Assembly: GCA_963787195.1 (NCBI GenBank)
Contig: CAWBCI010000019.1
Location: 1-64,000, forward strand
Reading direction: 5' to 3'
Source: CAWBCI01 sp963787195
GTDB lineage: Bacteria > Bacteroidota > Bacteroidia > Bacteroidales > JAGOPY01
Length of the DNA stretch: 64,000 nt
Below the pieces are notes generated by a model. It searched no databases and was not told the DNA's origin. It worked only from the letters and a program-made list of their open reading frames with translations. Positions 1-7,712 of this stretch are shown piece by piece. Both the position numbers and the translations under genes were made by a program. Each line of letters opens with the position of its first letter. Within the stretch, counting starts at the first letter, position 1.

Positions 1-611
1 TCACTGCCAATCGTAGGCAGTCCTTTCGTTAAAACTGTCCCTGTAACAACATAAATCTCCTGGTCATCATCGGCCCATTGCCTTACCTGTGTTTCAAGTT
101 TTTTCCAGATACCCCGGTTAAAACCGGGGGTTTGAGGCGACATATTAGATAAATAAAAAGATTCGACCATGGTTTTCCGTGAATAGGACATATCGGCGGC
201 AGGTGCCAAATGCCCCCTGTCGTAGCCGCTACCTTTATAATCATTGTTGGATGCCGATCCTGGAGGCAGCATGGGATCCGGCACAAAATGGTTGCTTCTT
301 TTGACCACAGGAATGGTTTCTTTAGCGGTGAGCTTATAGGCAACCCAGTCGGCAATATGATATGCACTGTCATAGGAAAGCGTATATCCGGTGTGGGTCA
401 GGATTTGACTGGCAGGAGTGGCTTTTGGCAATTCCAGGTGGGGAACGGAAACAGGCTGAATATCCTCTAATGACAGGATCTTAACATACTTCCATGTGCC
501 GTTGGGATAAAGCATAACCTTCTTGCCATCCGGAGTCATTACCTCTTGCTGAGCATTGCAAATCCCAAGGGAAAGTATAAAAAACGACAGGATCACCCAA
601 TGTTTTTTCAT
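1..611 (-). CDS. Secreted DNA/RNA non-specific endonuclease (NUC1/EndoG family), 3' end cut by window
   Basis: The reading frame opens with ATG at 609-611 on the minus strand and runs off the left edge without a stop (203 codons seen). A hydrophobic signal peptide ends near NAQQ, so the product is probably exported. Next comes a short segment with the pattern PDGKKVMLYPNGTWKY, seen by me as typical of Bacteroidota exported proteins. The nuclease domain has the DRGHLAP motif, whose His is the general base in this family, and SNMSPQ, whose Asn holds the catalytic Mg2+. The family cleaves DNA and RNA without sequence preference. The last part of the domain lies outside the window. Nutrient scavenging or interbacterial attack are both possible; nothing nearby decides. 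Confidence 0.9.
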   Translation of the reverse strand, partial: MKKHWVILSFFILSLGICNAQQEVMTPDGKKVMLYPNGTWKYVKILSLEDIQPVSVPHLELPKATPASQILTHTGYTLSYDSAYHIADWVAYKLTAKETIPVVKRSNHFVPDPMLPPGSASNNDYKGSGYDRGHLAPAADMSYSRKTMVESFYLSNMSPQTPGFNRGIWKKLETQVRQWADDDQEIYVVTGTVLTKGLPTIGS

Positions 612-727
612 TTTAAGATTTTTAAATTAAATATCAATTTCATTTTAAGCTCCATATTATGGCTATAATATTATATATCAGACCAATCCTCCTAAATAAA
701 TCAAATTCGAATATTTTGAAATAAATA

Positions 728-758
728 TTTGTCAACTTGAAGAGATTTCATACTTTTG
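728..758 (+). promoter_or_regulatory. Bacteroidota-type promoter for the tRNA-Ser/tRNA-Pro pair
   Basis: TTTG at 728-731, a 19-base spacer and TACTTTTG at 751-758 match the Bacteroidota sigma-A consensus (TTTG, about 19, TAnnTTTG). Transcription should start near 761, about 110 bases before the first tRNA. Confidence 0.7.
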
Positions 759-872
759 CAGTCCTGTTTTTAGGACTTCGATAAAACCTTAAACAGAAAA
801 AAGTTCTTTTTGTTTTTTTGTGGATAAAGCTGTTGAAGCGGAATCCAATATTCAGAAAATCATCAAACACTT

Positions 873-959
873 GGAGAGGTGGGTGAGTGGCTGAAACCAA
901 CAGTTTGCTAAACTGTCGTACTCGAAAGGGTACCGGGGGTTCGAATCCCCCCTTCTCCG
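873..959 (+). tRNA. tRNA-Ser (anticodon GCT)
   Basis: The acceptor GGAGAGG (873-879) pairs with CTTCTCC (952-958). Anticodon stem ACAGT/ACTGT encloses loop TTGCTAA with anticodon GCT at 907-909. A long variable arm and the GGTTCGAATCC T-arm fit a class II serine tRNA. CCA is not encoded. Confidence 0.97.
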
Positions 960-974
960 CAGAAGATAAATATT

Positions 975-1049
975 CGGGGTATAGCGTAGTCCGGTTAGCG
1001 CGCCTGCTTTGGGAGCAGGAGGTCGTAGGTTCGAATCCTACTACCCCGA
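975..1049 (+). tRNA. tRNA-Pro (anticodon TGG)
   Basis: The acceptor CGGGGTA pairs with TACCCCG. Anticodon stem CCTGC/GCAGG encloses TTTGGGA with anticodon TGG at 1010-1012. The T-arm GGTTCGAATCC is standard. It lies 15 bases after tRNA-Ser and is probably cotranscribed with it. CCA is not encoded. Confidence 0.97.
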
Positions 1050-1050
1050 C

Positions 1051-1086
1051 AAGACCTAACTCAATATCAAAGAGTTAGGTCTTTTT
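1051..1086 (+). terminator. Rho-independent terminator after the tRNA pair
   Basis: A perfect 12-bp inverted repeat (AAGACCTAACTC at 1051-1062, GAGTTAGGTCTT at 1072-1083) encloses a 9-base loop and ends in a T run. Confidence 0.9.
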
Positions 1087-1529
1087 CATTTCATAGTTTC
1101 TCAACTCATTCTCAACTCACTTAAATACTCCCTAACTTTTCACTAATTTTTTTTTGGTTAGATTAGAAATCAGATTTCAATTGTTATCATTTTAAAATTG
1201 CAGCGGTCCGGCCCCTATCCCTTTTATATCCCCTATGCCCTCTAAAGGCGATTATGTAAGTACTGTAATGGGATTATTTTTTATCCTATTAGCTACGCTC
1301 CGTAGATTAAATTGGTATTTTTAACTACGATGTTGAGAAAATATGAAATCTAAGTCATCCTATCATCCGATTAAGAAAGGGCTAGCTTAATTCATTTAAG
1401 CATACCGATTTTGGTATGTTCACCTATTTTATTATGTGGCATGTATTAGTGTTTCCTTTTTGGACAATCTCTAAATTATTTTCTTATATCCGGTCTTATC
1501 GAGGGTTGAATTCCTGTCAATCAAAAACT
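1087..1529. other. AT-rich intergenic stretch, no gene recognised
   Basis: About 440 bases with no convincing reading frame. It holds a tandem-like CTCAACTCATTCTCAACTC near 1098-1116 and a small hairpin CATACC/GGTATG at 1401-1418. The frame entering the next gene is open from 1416, but I take that upstream part as non-coding. The position next to two tRNA genes suits an integration site, but no integrase and no repeated tRNA end was found. Confidence 0.4.
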
Positions 1530-2111
1530 ATGAAAAGAAGAAAACTTATTCAATCACTTGCCCTAATGGGAATAGGTGCCACTGTATTTAAATGCCAAGT
1601 ATTAGCATCTGTGTTTGATGGCAGTTTACCGTTGAAAGTTGCAGGACTTGGTTACATTCCATTCGAAATGGTTAATTATTTTGTGGAAATTGGGCTGACT
1701 ATTAGTGAAACATACATTACTCATTATGATAGAATAGAATGCCAGGGACATAAAATCAAAGACATAATTGAGGATTGTGAGTATTTTATTACAAGCAGCT
1801 ATAAGTATTTATTGATTGTATCTCCTGCTGAAAGCGAAATGAGAGAGTTAGCAGTTGGTATGATCAGCCATATTAACAGAATTAATTTGGAATACCATAT
1901 GATAATATTGAGTCCTTTTCCTTTTGAAGGCAAATTACACCATGAACAGACTGAGAAGTTCTTAGCGGAATGTAACAGTGCTAGATCAATTAGGTATGTG
2001 GAAATGACGAATGTTATTGAAAAGTATGGTGATTTGAATATCAATGATGCATTTTTATCACTTTATGATGATTTGCTAATTTATGTGAAAAACAGTATCT
2101 ATCAGCTTTAA
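1530..2111 (+). CDS. FtsZ/tubulin-like protein lacking the GTP-binding glycine loop, with Tat-like N-terminus
   Basis: 193 residues from the ATG at 1530; the frame is open from 1416, but this Met gives a clean signal: MKRRKLIQS then a hydrophobic stretch to about residue 25. The same RRxxIQ style occurs in the DUF362 protein at 42736, so a Tat signal is plausible. The rest aligns by eye with the N-terminal half of FtsZ: LKVAGLG with the first Rossmann strand, ILSPFPFEGK with the FtsZ TKPFxFEG segment, and ININDAFLSLYDDLL with the end of the GTPase domain. The GGGTGTG loop is absent (it reads VSPAESEM), the region between the first strand and this point is shortened, and the C-terminal domain with the T7 loop is missing. 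GTPase activity is therefore unlikely. The assignment is mine from pattern, not from a search. Confidence 0.5.
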   Translation: MKRRKLIQSLALMGIGATVFKCQVLASVFDGSLPLKVAGLGYIPFEMVNYFVEIGLTISETYITHYDRIECQGHKIKDIIEDCEYFITSSYKYLLIVSPAESEMRELAVGMISHINRINLEYHMIILSPFPFEGKLHHEQTEKFLAECNSARSIRYVEMTNVIEKYGDLNINDAFLSLYDDLLIYVKNSIYQL

Positions 2112-2156
2112 TTAAATATAAAATAAATATATCAATAATAAATTAAATGAATAAAA

Positions 2157-2873
2157 ATGGAAAAACTATATTATGATTTAGAACTTTCAAGAAAACTTTA
2201 TGCACATTACATTGATAATGAAATTGGTTATAATGAAATATGCAAGAGATGTAAATCTTTTAGTGGATCAAAGGGACATGTTCTAAAAAATGGCCCGATA
2301 CCGATATTTCATATAGGTGATATGTACAATGAATCAAAGATAAGGTTGTTATTTCTTGGCACTGTTGCATATGGTTGGAATGATTTGCATAATATGTATG
2401 CAGAGAGTAAGGACATACGAGCGAATAATTTAGAAAATACTATTGGCAGTATTGAAAATTGGATTCTTCATTTATTTCAAGAACACGAAATGAAGTTTTT
2501 TTCATATATTCAAGATAGTTTAGAAAAGAATGAATTATTTGGGACAGATGCAGTTCGTATGATTGCATTGTCAAATCTCATTAAATGCAATATGGGAGAT
2601 AAGGAAAATATTAGAAACAAACACCTTTAAAAAAACTATGATTTCTGCATAAGAGAAGAATACACTGGAAACTTATTGTCAGACGTTAATGTATTAGACC
2701 CAACTCATATTATCATATTAAGCAGAAATACAACCAAGTTTTGGCGGTATGGTAAATTATTTGAAGATCAAGGGCGCAAAGTCTTATTTGTACATCACCC
2801 ATCTTCCTCCACAAAAGGGGGTAAGGAATTGTTTATCAGAAGGGTAAATGATTTTATTAATAATACTGAGTAA
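2157..2873 (+). pseudogene. Uracil-DNA-glycosylase-like protein interrupted by one in-frame stop
   Basis: Two open segments in the same frame (2157-2630 and the stretch through 2873) are separated only by a TAA at 2628-2630; coding sense continues directly after it (KNYDFCIREE). The combined product would be about 237 residues. LLFLGTVAYGW resembles the first UDG-superfamily motif and VLFVHHPSSS the second (HPS) motif, with the expected spacing order, so a UDG-like fold is likely but not certain. CKRC near residue 30 could be part of an Fe-S or zinc site. The gene follows the FtsZ-like gene by 45 bases on the same strand. The stop may be decay or a sequencing error. Confidence 0.45.
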
Positions 2874-3080
2874 TTTTTTTTGTTACAAGGAAGTATTTGC
2901 AATATTATGCTAATAATTGTAAGTGCTTTGATAAATCATTACCTCCACAACATATTCATGAAATGATTCGATACAAAATCGAGGATCCTCGAAAAATAAC
3001 AAAATCAAAGATTTTTTATTTTTCGGGATTTGGGATTTCTTCGATACTCTATACACCTTACATTAATTCTTCTGCAATGA

Positions 3081-3172
3081 GCTACCAGATCTCTCCTGCG
3101 CTACCAAAGACAGATTATGTGTCAGCCTGATAAATGACATGTCATTGGTAGCGCAGCGAAGGATCTGGTAGC
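3081..3172. repeat. Imperfect long inverted repeat (about 27-bp arms)
   Basis: GCTACCAGATC followed by CTGCGCTACCAA (3081-3107) is mirrored by TTGGTAGCGCAG and GATCTGGTAGC (3145-3172), enclosing about 37 bases. There is no T run after it, so it is not an obvious terminator. It may be a REP-like or MITE-like element. Confidence 0.7.
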
Positions 3173-3282
3173 TTTGAAGAGACAGCCCTTCGTGGCGCAT
3201 CGTGAAAAAACAGGTGGACAAGTGAAAAAGTCCTATGTGATTTCTAATGTGTCCTATGTGCCTGCTGTGTTGAAAAAAGGTT

Positions 3283-3402
3283 CAATACCCGATATCCGAT
3301 ATTCGGTTGCCCGATAGCACGATTACCCAAAGTATAAGATATTTGATTTTCCTAATAACCAATAACAAATACCCAATACCCAATAACCGCACCAATACCC
3401 GT
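3283..3402. repeat. Degenerate short-period repeat of AATACCC / AATAACC type
   Basis: Variants of a roughly 7-base word (AATACCC, AATAACC, CGATATC) recur through this stretch, best at 3356-3402. Just before it, GTCCTATGTG appears twice (3230 and 3261 area). The block 2874-3582 has no credible gene; a frame at 2897-3130 reads through repeat sequence and has no recognisable domain. Confidence 0.55.
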
Positions 3403-3582
3403 TCACATTTTCTTTCAATATTTACCCTGAAATTTATTGCCTGTATCGCATGAATCTATGGAGATAACATTCTGAATATTAATAATATAAGCTTTATCTC
3501 TGTTTAGACTATTTACAAATTACTTTGGATTGTGAATCGATTAACATATTTGAATATTTTCGTATCAAATTATATAGATTGA

Positions 3583-6381
3583 ATGAAAAATAAAGTTTTG
3601 AATTTCAGTTGTATGCGTTTTATATTGGTGTTTTTACTCTCTTTTGGCCTTTCAAATTTAGCTTCAGCCCAGTCGAACGACGATTGCCTGATGTGCCACG
3701 GAGACCAGAGCCTTTCTGTAGTGAGGCAGGGGAAGATCCATTATCTCTATGTGAACGATGATATATTAAAAAATTCTGTCCATAAAGACCTCGAATGTGC
3801 ATCCTGCCACCCTGATGCAGCAGTTGAAGAATTTCCCCACCCTGAAAACCTTGCACCGGTCGATTGCGGATTTTGTCATGATGATGCTATGAGCGACTTT
3901 AATAAAGGTATTCATGGACAGGCCTTGAAACTGAAAGCTTTATACGCACCAAACTGCAAGGAATGTCATGGCTCACATGATGTCTTGCCTTCGTCCGACC
4001 CCAAATCACGTACCTATAAAATGAATATCCCCATGCTCTGTGGCAAATGCCATAGGGAAGGTGCCCCTGTTTCAAGAACCTATAATCTCAGTGAACATAA
4101 TATCCTTGAAAATTACAGCCAGAGTATACACGGTGCTGGCTTGTTCAAAAAAGGCCTTACAGTTACCGCAACCTGTAACGACTGCCATGGAAACCACCTG
4201 ATCCTGCCGCATTCAAGTCCCAATTCTTCAATTTCCCCCAAAAATATCGCGCATACCTGTATGAAATGTCATGCCGATATTGAGAAGGTACATACCAAGA
4301 TCATCAAAACGGAATTATGGGAAAAGGAACCCGGAGCAATTCCTGCCTGTACCGATTGCCATCCTCCCCACAAGGTGAATGCACAGAATGTCGTGAATAC
4401 TATGTCAGACCGTTCCTGCCTGAAATGTCATGCCAAGGATGATGTTCATAAAATGGTAGGCGATTCGGTTGTTTCCCTGAAAGTTAACAAAGAGGATCTG
4501 GCAAATTCTGTCCATAAAACTATAACCTGTGTAAAATGCCATTCCGATGTGTCAAATCATCTTGCCAGGCCCTGTGCCACGGTGGGAAAGGTTGACTGTT
4601 CGAACTGTCATGCGGAGATATCAAATGTATATTCCGAAAGCGGACATGGACAGGCTTACCAGAGAAAAGAAGAGAATGCCCCTTACTGCACAACCTGCCA
4701 TGGAACCCATAAAGTGAAATCCCGCTATGATGATACTTCTCCGACTTACAGAGCAAACATTCCTACTTTGTGCGGGGATTGTCACCGGAAAAATGGAAAA
4801 GCTTCTGAAACGGCAAATTTGAAGGAGGTCAATGCCTTTCTTGATTATTCCTCCAGCGTTCATGGCAGGGGGCTTACAGAAAAAGGATTATTACCCAGCG
4901 CTGTCTGTACCGACTGCCATACTACTCATTTTATCCTGAAGGAAAGCGATCCACGTTCTTCAGTGAACCGTAAAAATATACCCGCTACCTGTGCCACTTG
5001 TCACAAGGGTATTTACGATCAGTACATCAAAAGTGACCATGCTATCACAAATGATAGCAAGCAGCACAAATATCCGACCTGTGCAGATTGTCATTCCGCC
5101 CATCAGATCTCTGATATTTCCAAGGACAAATTCATGAATCAGGTTACTCATCAATGTGGCACCTGTCATGAGGAACTGGCTTCTACCTATATGGAAACCT
5201 ACCATGGAAAAGCATATCAGCTCGGCTACCAGAAAGCGGCTAAATGTTCGGATTGTCACGGTGCTCATAATATCTATAAAGCGAGTAATCCGCTTTCATC
5301 GGTCAGCAGCGCCAATATTGTACATACCTGCCAGAAATGCCATGAAGATGCCAATGTGCGCTTCACGGGTTACCTGACTCATGCAACACATCATAACAAA
5401 ACCAAATATCCGATTCTGTATTACACTTTCTGGGCAATGACTTTCCTGCTGATCGGGGTATTCGGTTTCTTTGGATTGCACTTATTACTTTGGCTGCCTC
5501 GCTCAATACAGGGAATAAAGAAAAAGAGAGAACACCGGAAGGCGATGACCAGTCATTATTACGTCCGGCGTTTTACTCCGGGCCAGAGAATTACCCACCT
5601 GTTTGTGATCCTGAGCTTTATCATGCTGGCCCTGACCGGTATGACCCTTAAATTCGCCAACATGCCCTGGGCCAATCATCTGGCTAATTTCCTGGGAGGT
5701 GTGCATGCTGCCGGGAATATACACCGCTTTGCTGCATTGATCACATTTGGGTATTTCACCTTTCATATCTTATCGCTGATCCGTATGAAGATCAAAAGGC
5801 ATATCCCGATCGGAAGGTTCATTTTCGGAAAAGATTCACTGATGTTCAACAAACAGGACCTGAAGGACTTCTGGGGAACCTTAAAATGGTTCCTGAACCG
5901 CGGCCCAAGGCCAAATTATGGACGCTGGACTTACTGGGAAAAGTTTGACTACATGGCTGTGTTCTGGGGAGTTGCTGTAATCGGTTTTTCCGGTTTAATC
6001 CTCTGGTTCCCGGAATATTTCACGAGCATATTCCCCGGATGGCTTATCAATGTTGCCATGATTATACACAGTGACGAAGCTTTATTGGCTGTCGGTTTCA
6101 TCTTTACTATCCATTTCTTTAATACCCACATGCGTCCGGATGCTTTTCCGATGGATACGGTGATTTTTACCGGAACAGTCCCATATGAAGAATATAAATA
6201 CGACAGGCCCAGGGAAATTGAAGAACTGAAAGATTCAGGCAGGCTGCGCAAAGTGGTCTCAAAAAAGGAAGGAAAGAGCAAATGGGACAAGGCTATCAGA
6301 ATCTTCGGATTTACCATGCTGGCTATTGGAATGAGCCTGATAGTCCTGATCATCTATTCAATGTTGTATGGGTATAAATAG
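3583..6381 (+). CDS. 19-heme c-type cytochrome fused to a membrane cytochrome b domain
   Basis: 932 residues. A signal peptide ends near SAQS. Nineteen CxxCH heme-attachment motifs lie between about residues 36 and 605, in a repeating pattern of HG...CxxCHGxH...IPxxCxxCH. Many extra His residues (SVHK, SIHG, GTHK) can serve as distal heme ligands. After residue 615 there are about five membrane helices with His residues in THLF, GNIHR, FHIL, IIHSD and IHFFNTH, like the quinol-oxidising b subunits of formate dehydrogenase, Ni/Fe hydrogenase or thiosulfate reductase. The likely role is electron transfer between the quinone pool and a large periplasmic heme wire. The partner is unknown. The gene stands alone and ends at a terminator. 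Confidence 0.9.
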   Translation: MKNKVLNFSCMRFILVFLLSFGLSNLASAQSNDDCLMCHGDQSLSVVRQGKIHYLYVNDDILKNSVHKDLECASCHPDAAVEEFPHPENLAPVDCGFCHDDAMSDFNKGIHGQALKLKALYAPNCKECHGSHDVLPSSDPKSRTYKMNIPMLCGKCHREGAPVSRTYNLSEHNILENYSQSIHGAGLFKKGLTVTATCNDCHGNHLILPHSSPNSSISPKNIAHTCMKCHADIEKVHTKIIKTELWEKEPGAIPACTDCHPPHKVNAQNVVNTMSDRSCLKCHAKDDVHKMVGDSVVSLKVNKEDLANSVHKTITCVKCHSDVSNHLARPCATVGKVDCSNCHAEISNVYSESGHGQAYQRKEENAPYCTTCHGTHKVKSRYDDTSPTYRANIPTLCGDCHRKNGKASETANLKEVNAFLDYSSSVHGRGLTEKGLLPSAVCTDCHTTHFILKESDPRSSVNRKNIPATCATCHKGIYDQYIKSDHAITNDSKQHKYPTCADCHSAHQISDISKDKFMNQVTHQCGTCHEELASTYMETYHGKAYQLGYQKAAKCSDCHGAHNIYKASNPLSSVSSANIVHTCQKCHEDANVRFTGYLTHATHHNKTKYPILYYTFWAMTFLLIGVFGFFGLHLLLWLPRSIQGIKKKREHRKAMTSHYYVRRFTPGQRITHLFVILSFIMLALTGMTLKFANMPWANHLANFLGGVHAAGNIHRFAALITFGYFTFHILSLIRMKIKRHIPIGRFIFGKDSLMFNKQDLKDFWGTLKWFLNRGPRPNYGRWTYWEKFDYMAVFWGVAVIGFSGLILWFPEYFTSIFPGWLINVAMIIHSDEALLAVGFIFTIHFFNTHMRPDAFPMDTVIFTGTVPYEEYKYDRPREIEELKDSGRLRKVVSKKEGKSKWDKAIRIFGFTMLAIGMSLIVLIIYSMLYGYK

Positions 6382-6406
6382 AAATTAATTTTGTTTTAGA
6401 AGATAG

Positions 6407-6442
6407 AAAACCAGGATGATTTGCGTTATCCTGGTTTTTTTT
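6407..6442 (+). terminator. Rho-independent terminator after the multiheme cytochrome
   Basis: AAAACCAGGAT (6407-6417) pairs perfectly with ATCCTGGTTTT (6427-6437) and continues into a run of T. The rest of 6443-6702 shows no gene. Confidence 0.9.
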
Positions 6443-6702
6443 ATGTAAGGATACCTTTCCAATAACATTAGTAGTTTTTCAAATATATCGGTGAAAAAGA
6501 TGCCGTTACTACTGCTCAAGGCATTGAGTTTAAGTTTTAACAGGACCGGAATTTGCAATGATTTTTAGCTGTTCCGGGTAGATATTTTACTTATATAAGG
6601 CGAAATTCTAATTTTTCATGGTGAATTTATTGTCTTTAATTTATATGTAAAGATTGTCGAATTCCTTGCCATCACTAACTTTTGTGAAATATTTAGATTT
6701 TG

Positions 6703-6732
6703 TTGTTTAATTTCTGAAAAACTATATCTTTG
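6703..6732 (+). promoter_or_regulatory. Promoter of the gene at 6752
   Basis: TTG at 6703-6705, a 19-base spacer and TATCTTTG at 6725-6732 fit the Bacteroidota consensus. The predicted start near 6735 leaves a leader of about 17 bases. Confidence 0.65.
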
Positions 6733-6751
6733 CGCCTCCAAACCTGAAGTC

Positions 6752-7516
6752 ATGAAAAAATTTGCCAATTATTTGGCCGTCATTATTATAATGGCATCGT
6801 ATCCTATCAGTGGAGTCTTTTCTCAAAGTGTTGGTATAAATACCAAAAATCCCGATCCCAGCTCAGTATTAGATATTTCATCCTCATCCAAAGGGATTTT
6901 AATTCCAAGAGTTTCTATCGACAATCTAACTTCACCGGATCCTATTTCGGACCCTGTTGAAGGTCTTCTCGTCTACAATATAAGCAATGTAACTTCTCAT
7001 GGATTTTATTATTGGAAGGCAAATGGCTGGAATGAAGTCATAGTTCCTTCCAGATCATTTTCCACAGCCCAGTATGCTGAATTGTATGAAGCACATGATG
7101 TAGGATTATACGGAGATATTATTAGTATTAGTCAGGGTAGTTGGGCCGGCTGGAAAACGGCAAGCCAGGGAATTAGTGTTGGAGGCTTTGTGATGGATAC
7201 TACCGATATAGTTGCGGACCGAATTTCAATTGGTGAAAGCGGACTTTATCAGGTTGATATATCGGTAAGCTATATTGGTGAAAGCAATAACAGGGATATA
7301 ATCGGTTCCTTGTTTGTAAACGGTAACAGGCAGGCAAAAGTTAGTTTCCATGAAAAAATTGGAGCAAATGACTCCGGCTCGAATTCAGCAGCAGGTTTAA
7401 TCAACCTGGCCCACGGTGATTACGTGGATCTGCGCTTTACATCTACCAATAACAATGGTGCACAGATCAGACCTGAAACCATAAATTTAAGACTTACGAA
7501 AATAGCCGAGTTCTAA
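6752..7516 (+). CDS. Secreted protein with Bacteroidota LDISSxxKG(I/L)LIPR module
   Basis: 254 residues with a signal peptide ending near SQS. Residues 25-85 carry GINTKNPDPSSVLDISS and KGILIPRVS, then VEGLLVYN and FYYWKANGW, a module common in exported Bacteroidota proteins that often precedes adhesion or collagen-like domains. Residues 110-254 look all-beta, with alternating hydrophobic strands, and may be a C1q/TNF-like jelly roll (LYQVDISVSY, GSLFVNGNRQ, YVDLRFTS). No sorting domain or lipobox is seen. Function is unknown; a surface or extracellular role is likely. It has its own promoter and terminator. Confidence 0.7.
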   Translation: MKKFANYLAVIIIMASYPISGVFSQSVGINTKNPDPSSVLDISSSSKGILIPRVSIDNLTSPDPISDPVEGLLVYNISNVTSHGFYYWKANGWNEVIVPSRSFSTAQYAELYEAHDVGLYGDIISISQGSWAGWKTASQGISVGGFVMDTTDIVADRISIGESGLYQVDISVSYIGESNNRDIIGSLFVNGNRQAKVSFHEKIGANDSGSNSAAGLINLAHGDYVDLRFTSTNNNGAQIRPETINLRLTKIAEF

Positions 7517-7543
7517 ATAAAGGCTTATTTAACCCATCCCGCG

Positions 7544-7577
7544 AGGACGTTAATTAAAATTAGCGTCCTTTTTTTTT
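7544..7577 (+). terminator. Rho-independent terminator
   Basis: AGGACGTTAAT (7544-7554) pairs with ATTAGCGTCCT (7559-7569), one G-T pair, followed by T7-9. Confidence 0.9.
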
Positions 7578-7712
7578 ACTACTGATTCTTATTATTAAGA
7601 ATAAGACAGAAAAGCATCGCTGTTTAAACCATTTCTAAATTTGCCACCTGACATCTGCGTCTTATGAATTTATCTGAAATTTGCTGAAAATTTGAACCTT
7701 AAAAATAAATAT

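Noticed and set aside
887..1078. Plus-strand open frame of 63 codons
   Set aside because: It reads through both tRNA genes and the terminator; no coding character.
1051..1120. attL-like site at the tRNA-Pro end
   Set aside because: No second copy of the tRNA 3' end was found between 1.1 and 3.6 kb, and no integrase is present.
2897..3130. Plus-strand open frame of 77 codons after the UDG-like gene
   Set aside because: It ends inside the inverted repeat at 3081 and has no domain or plausible start context.
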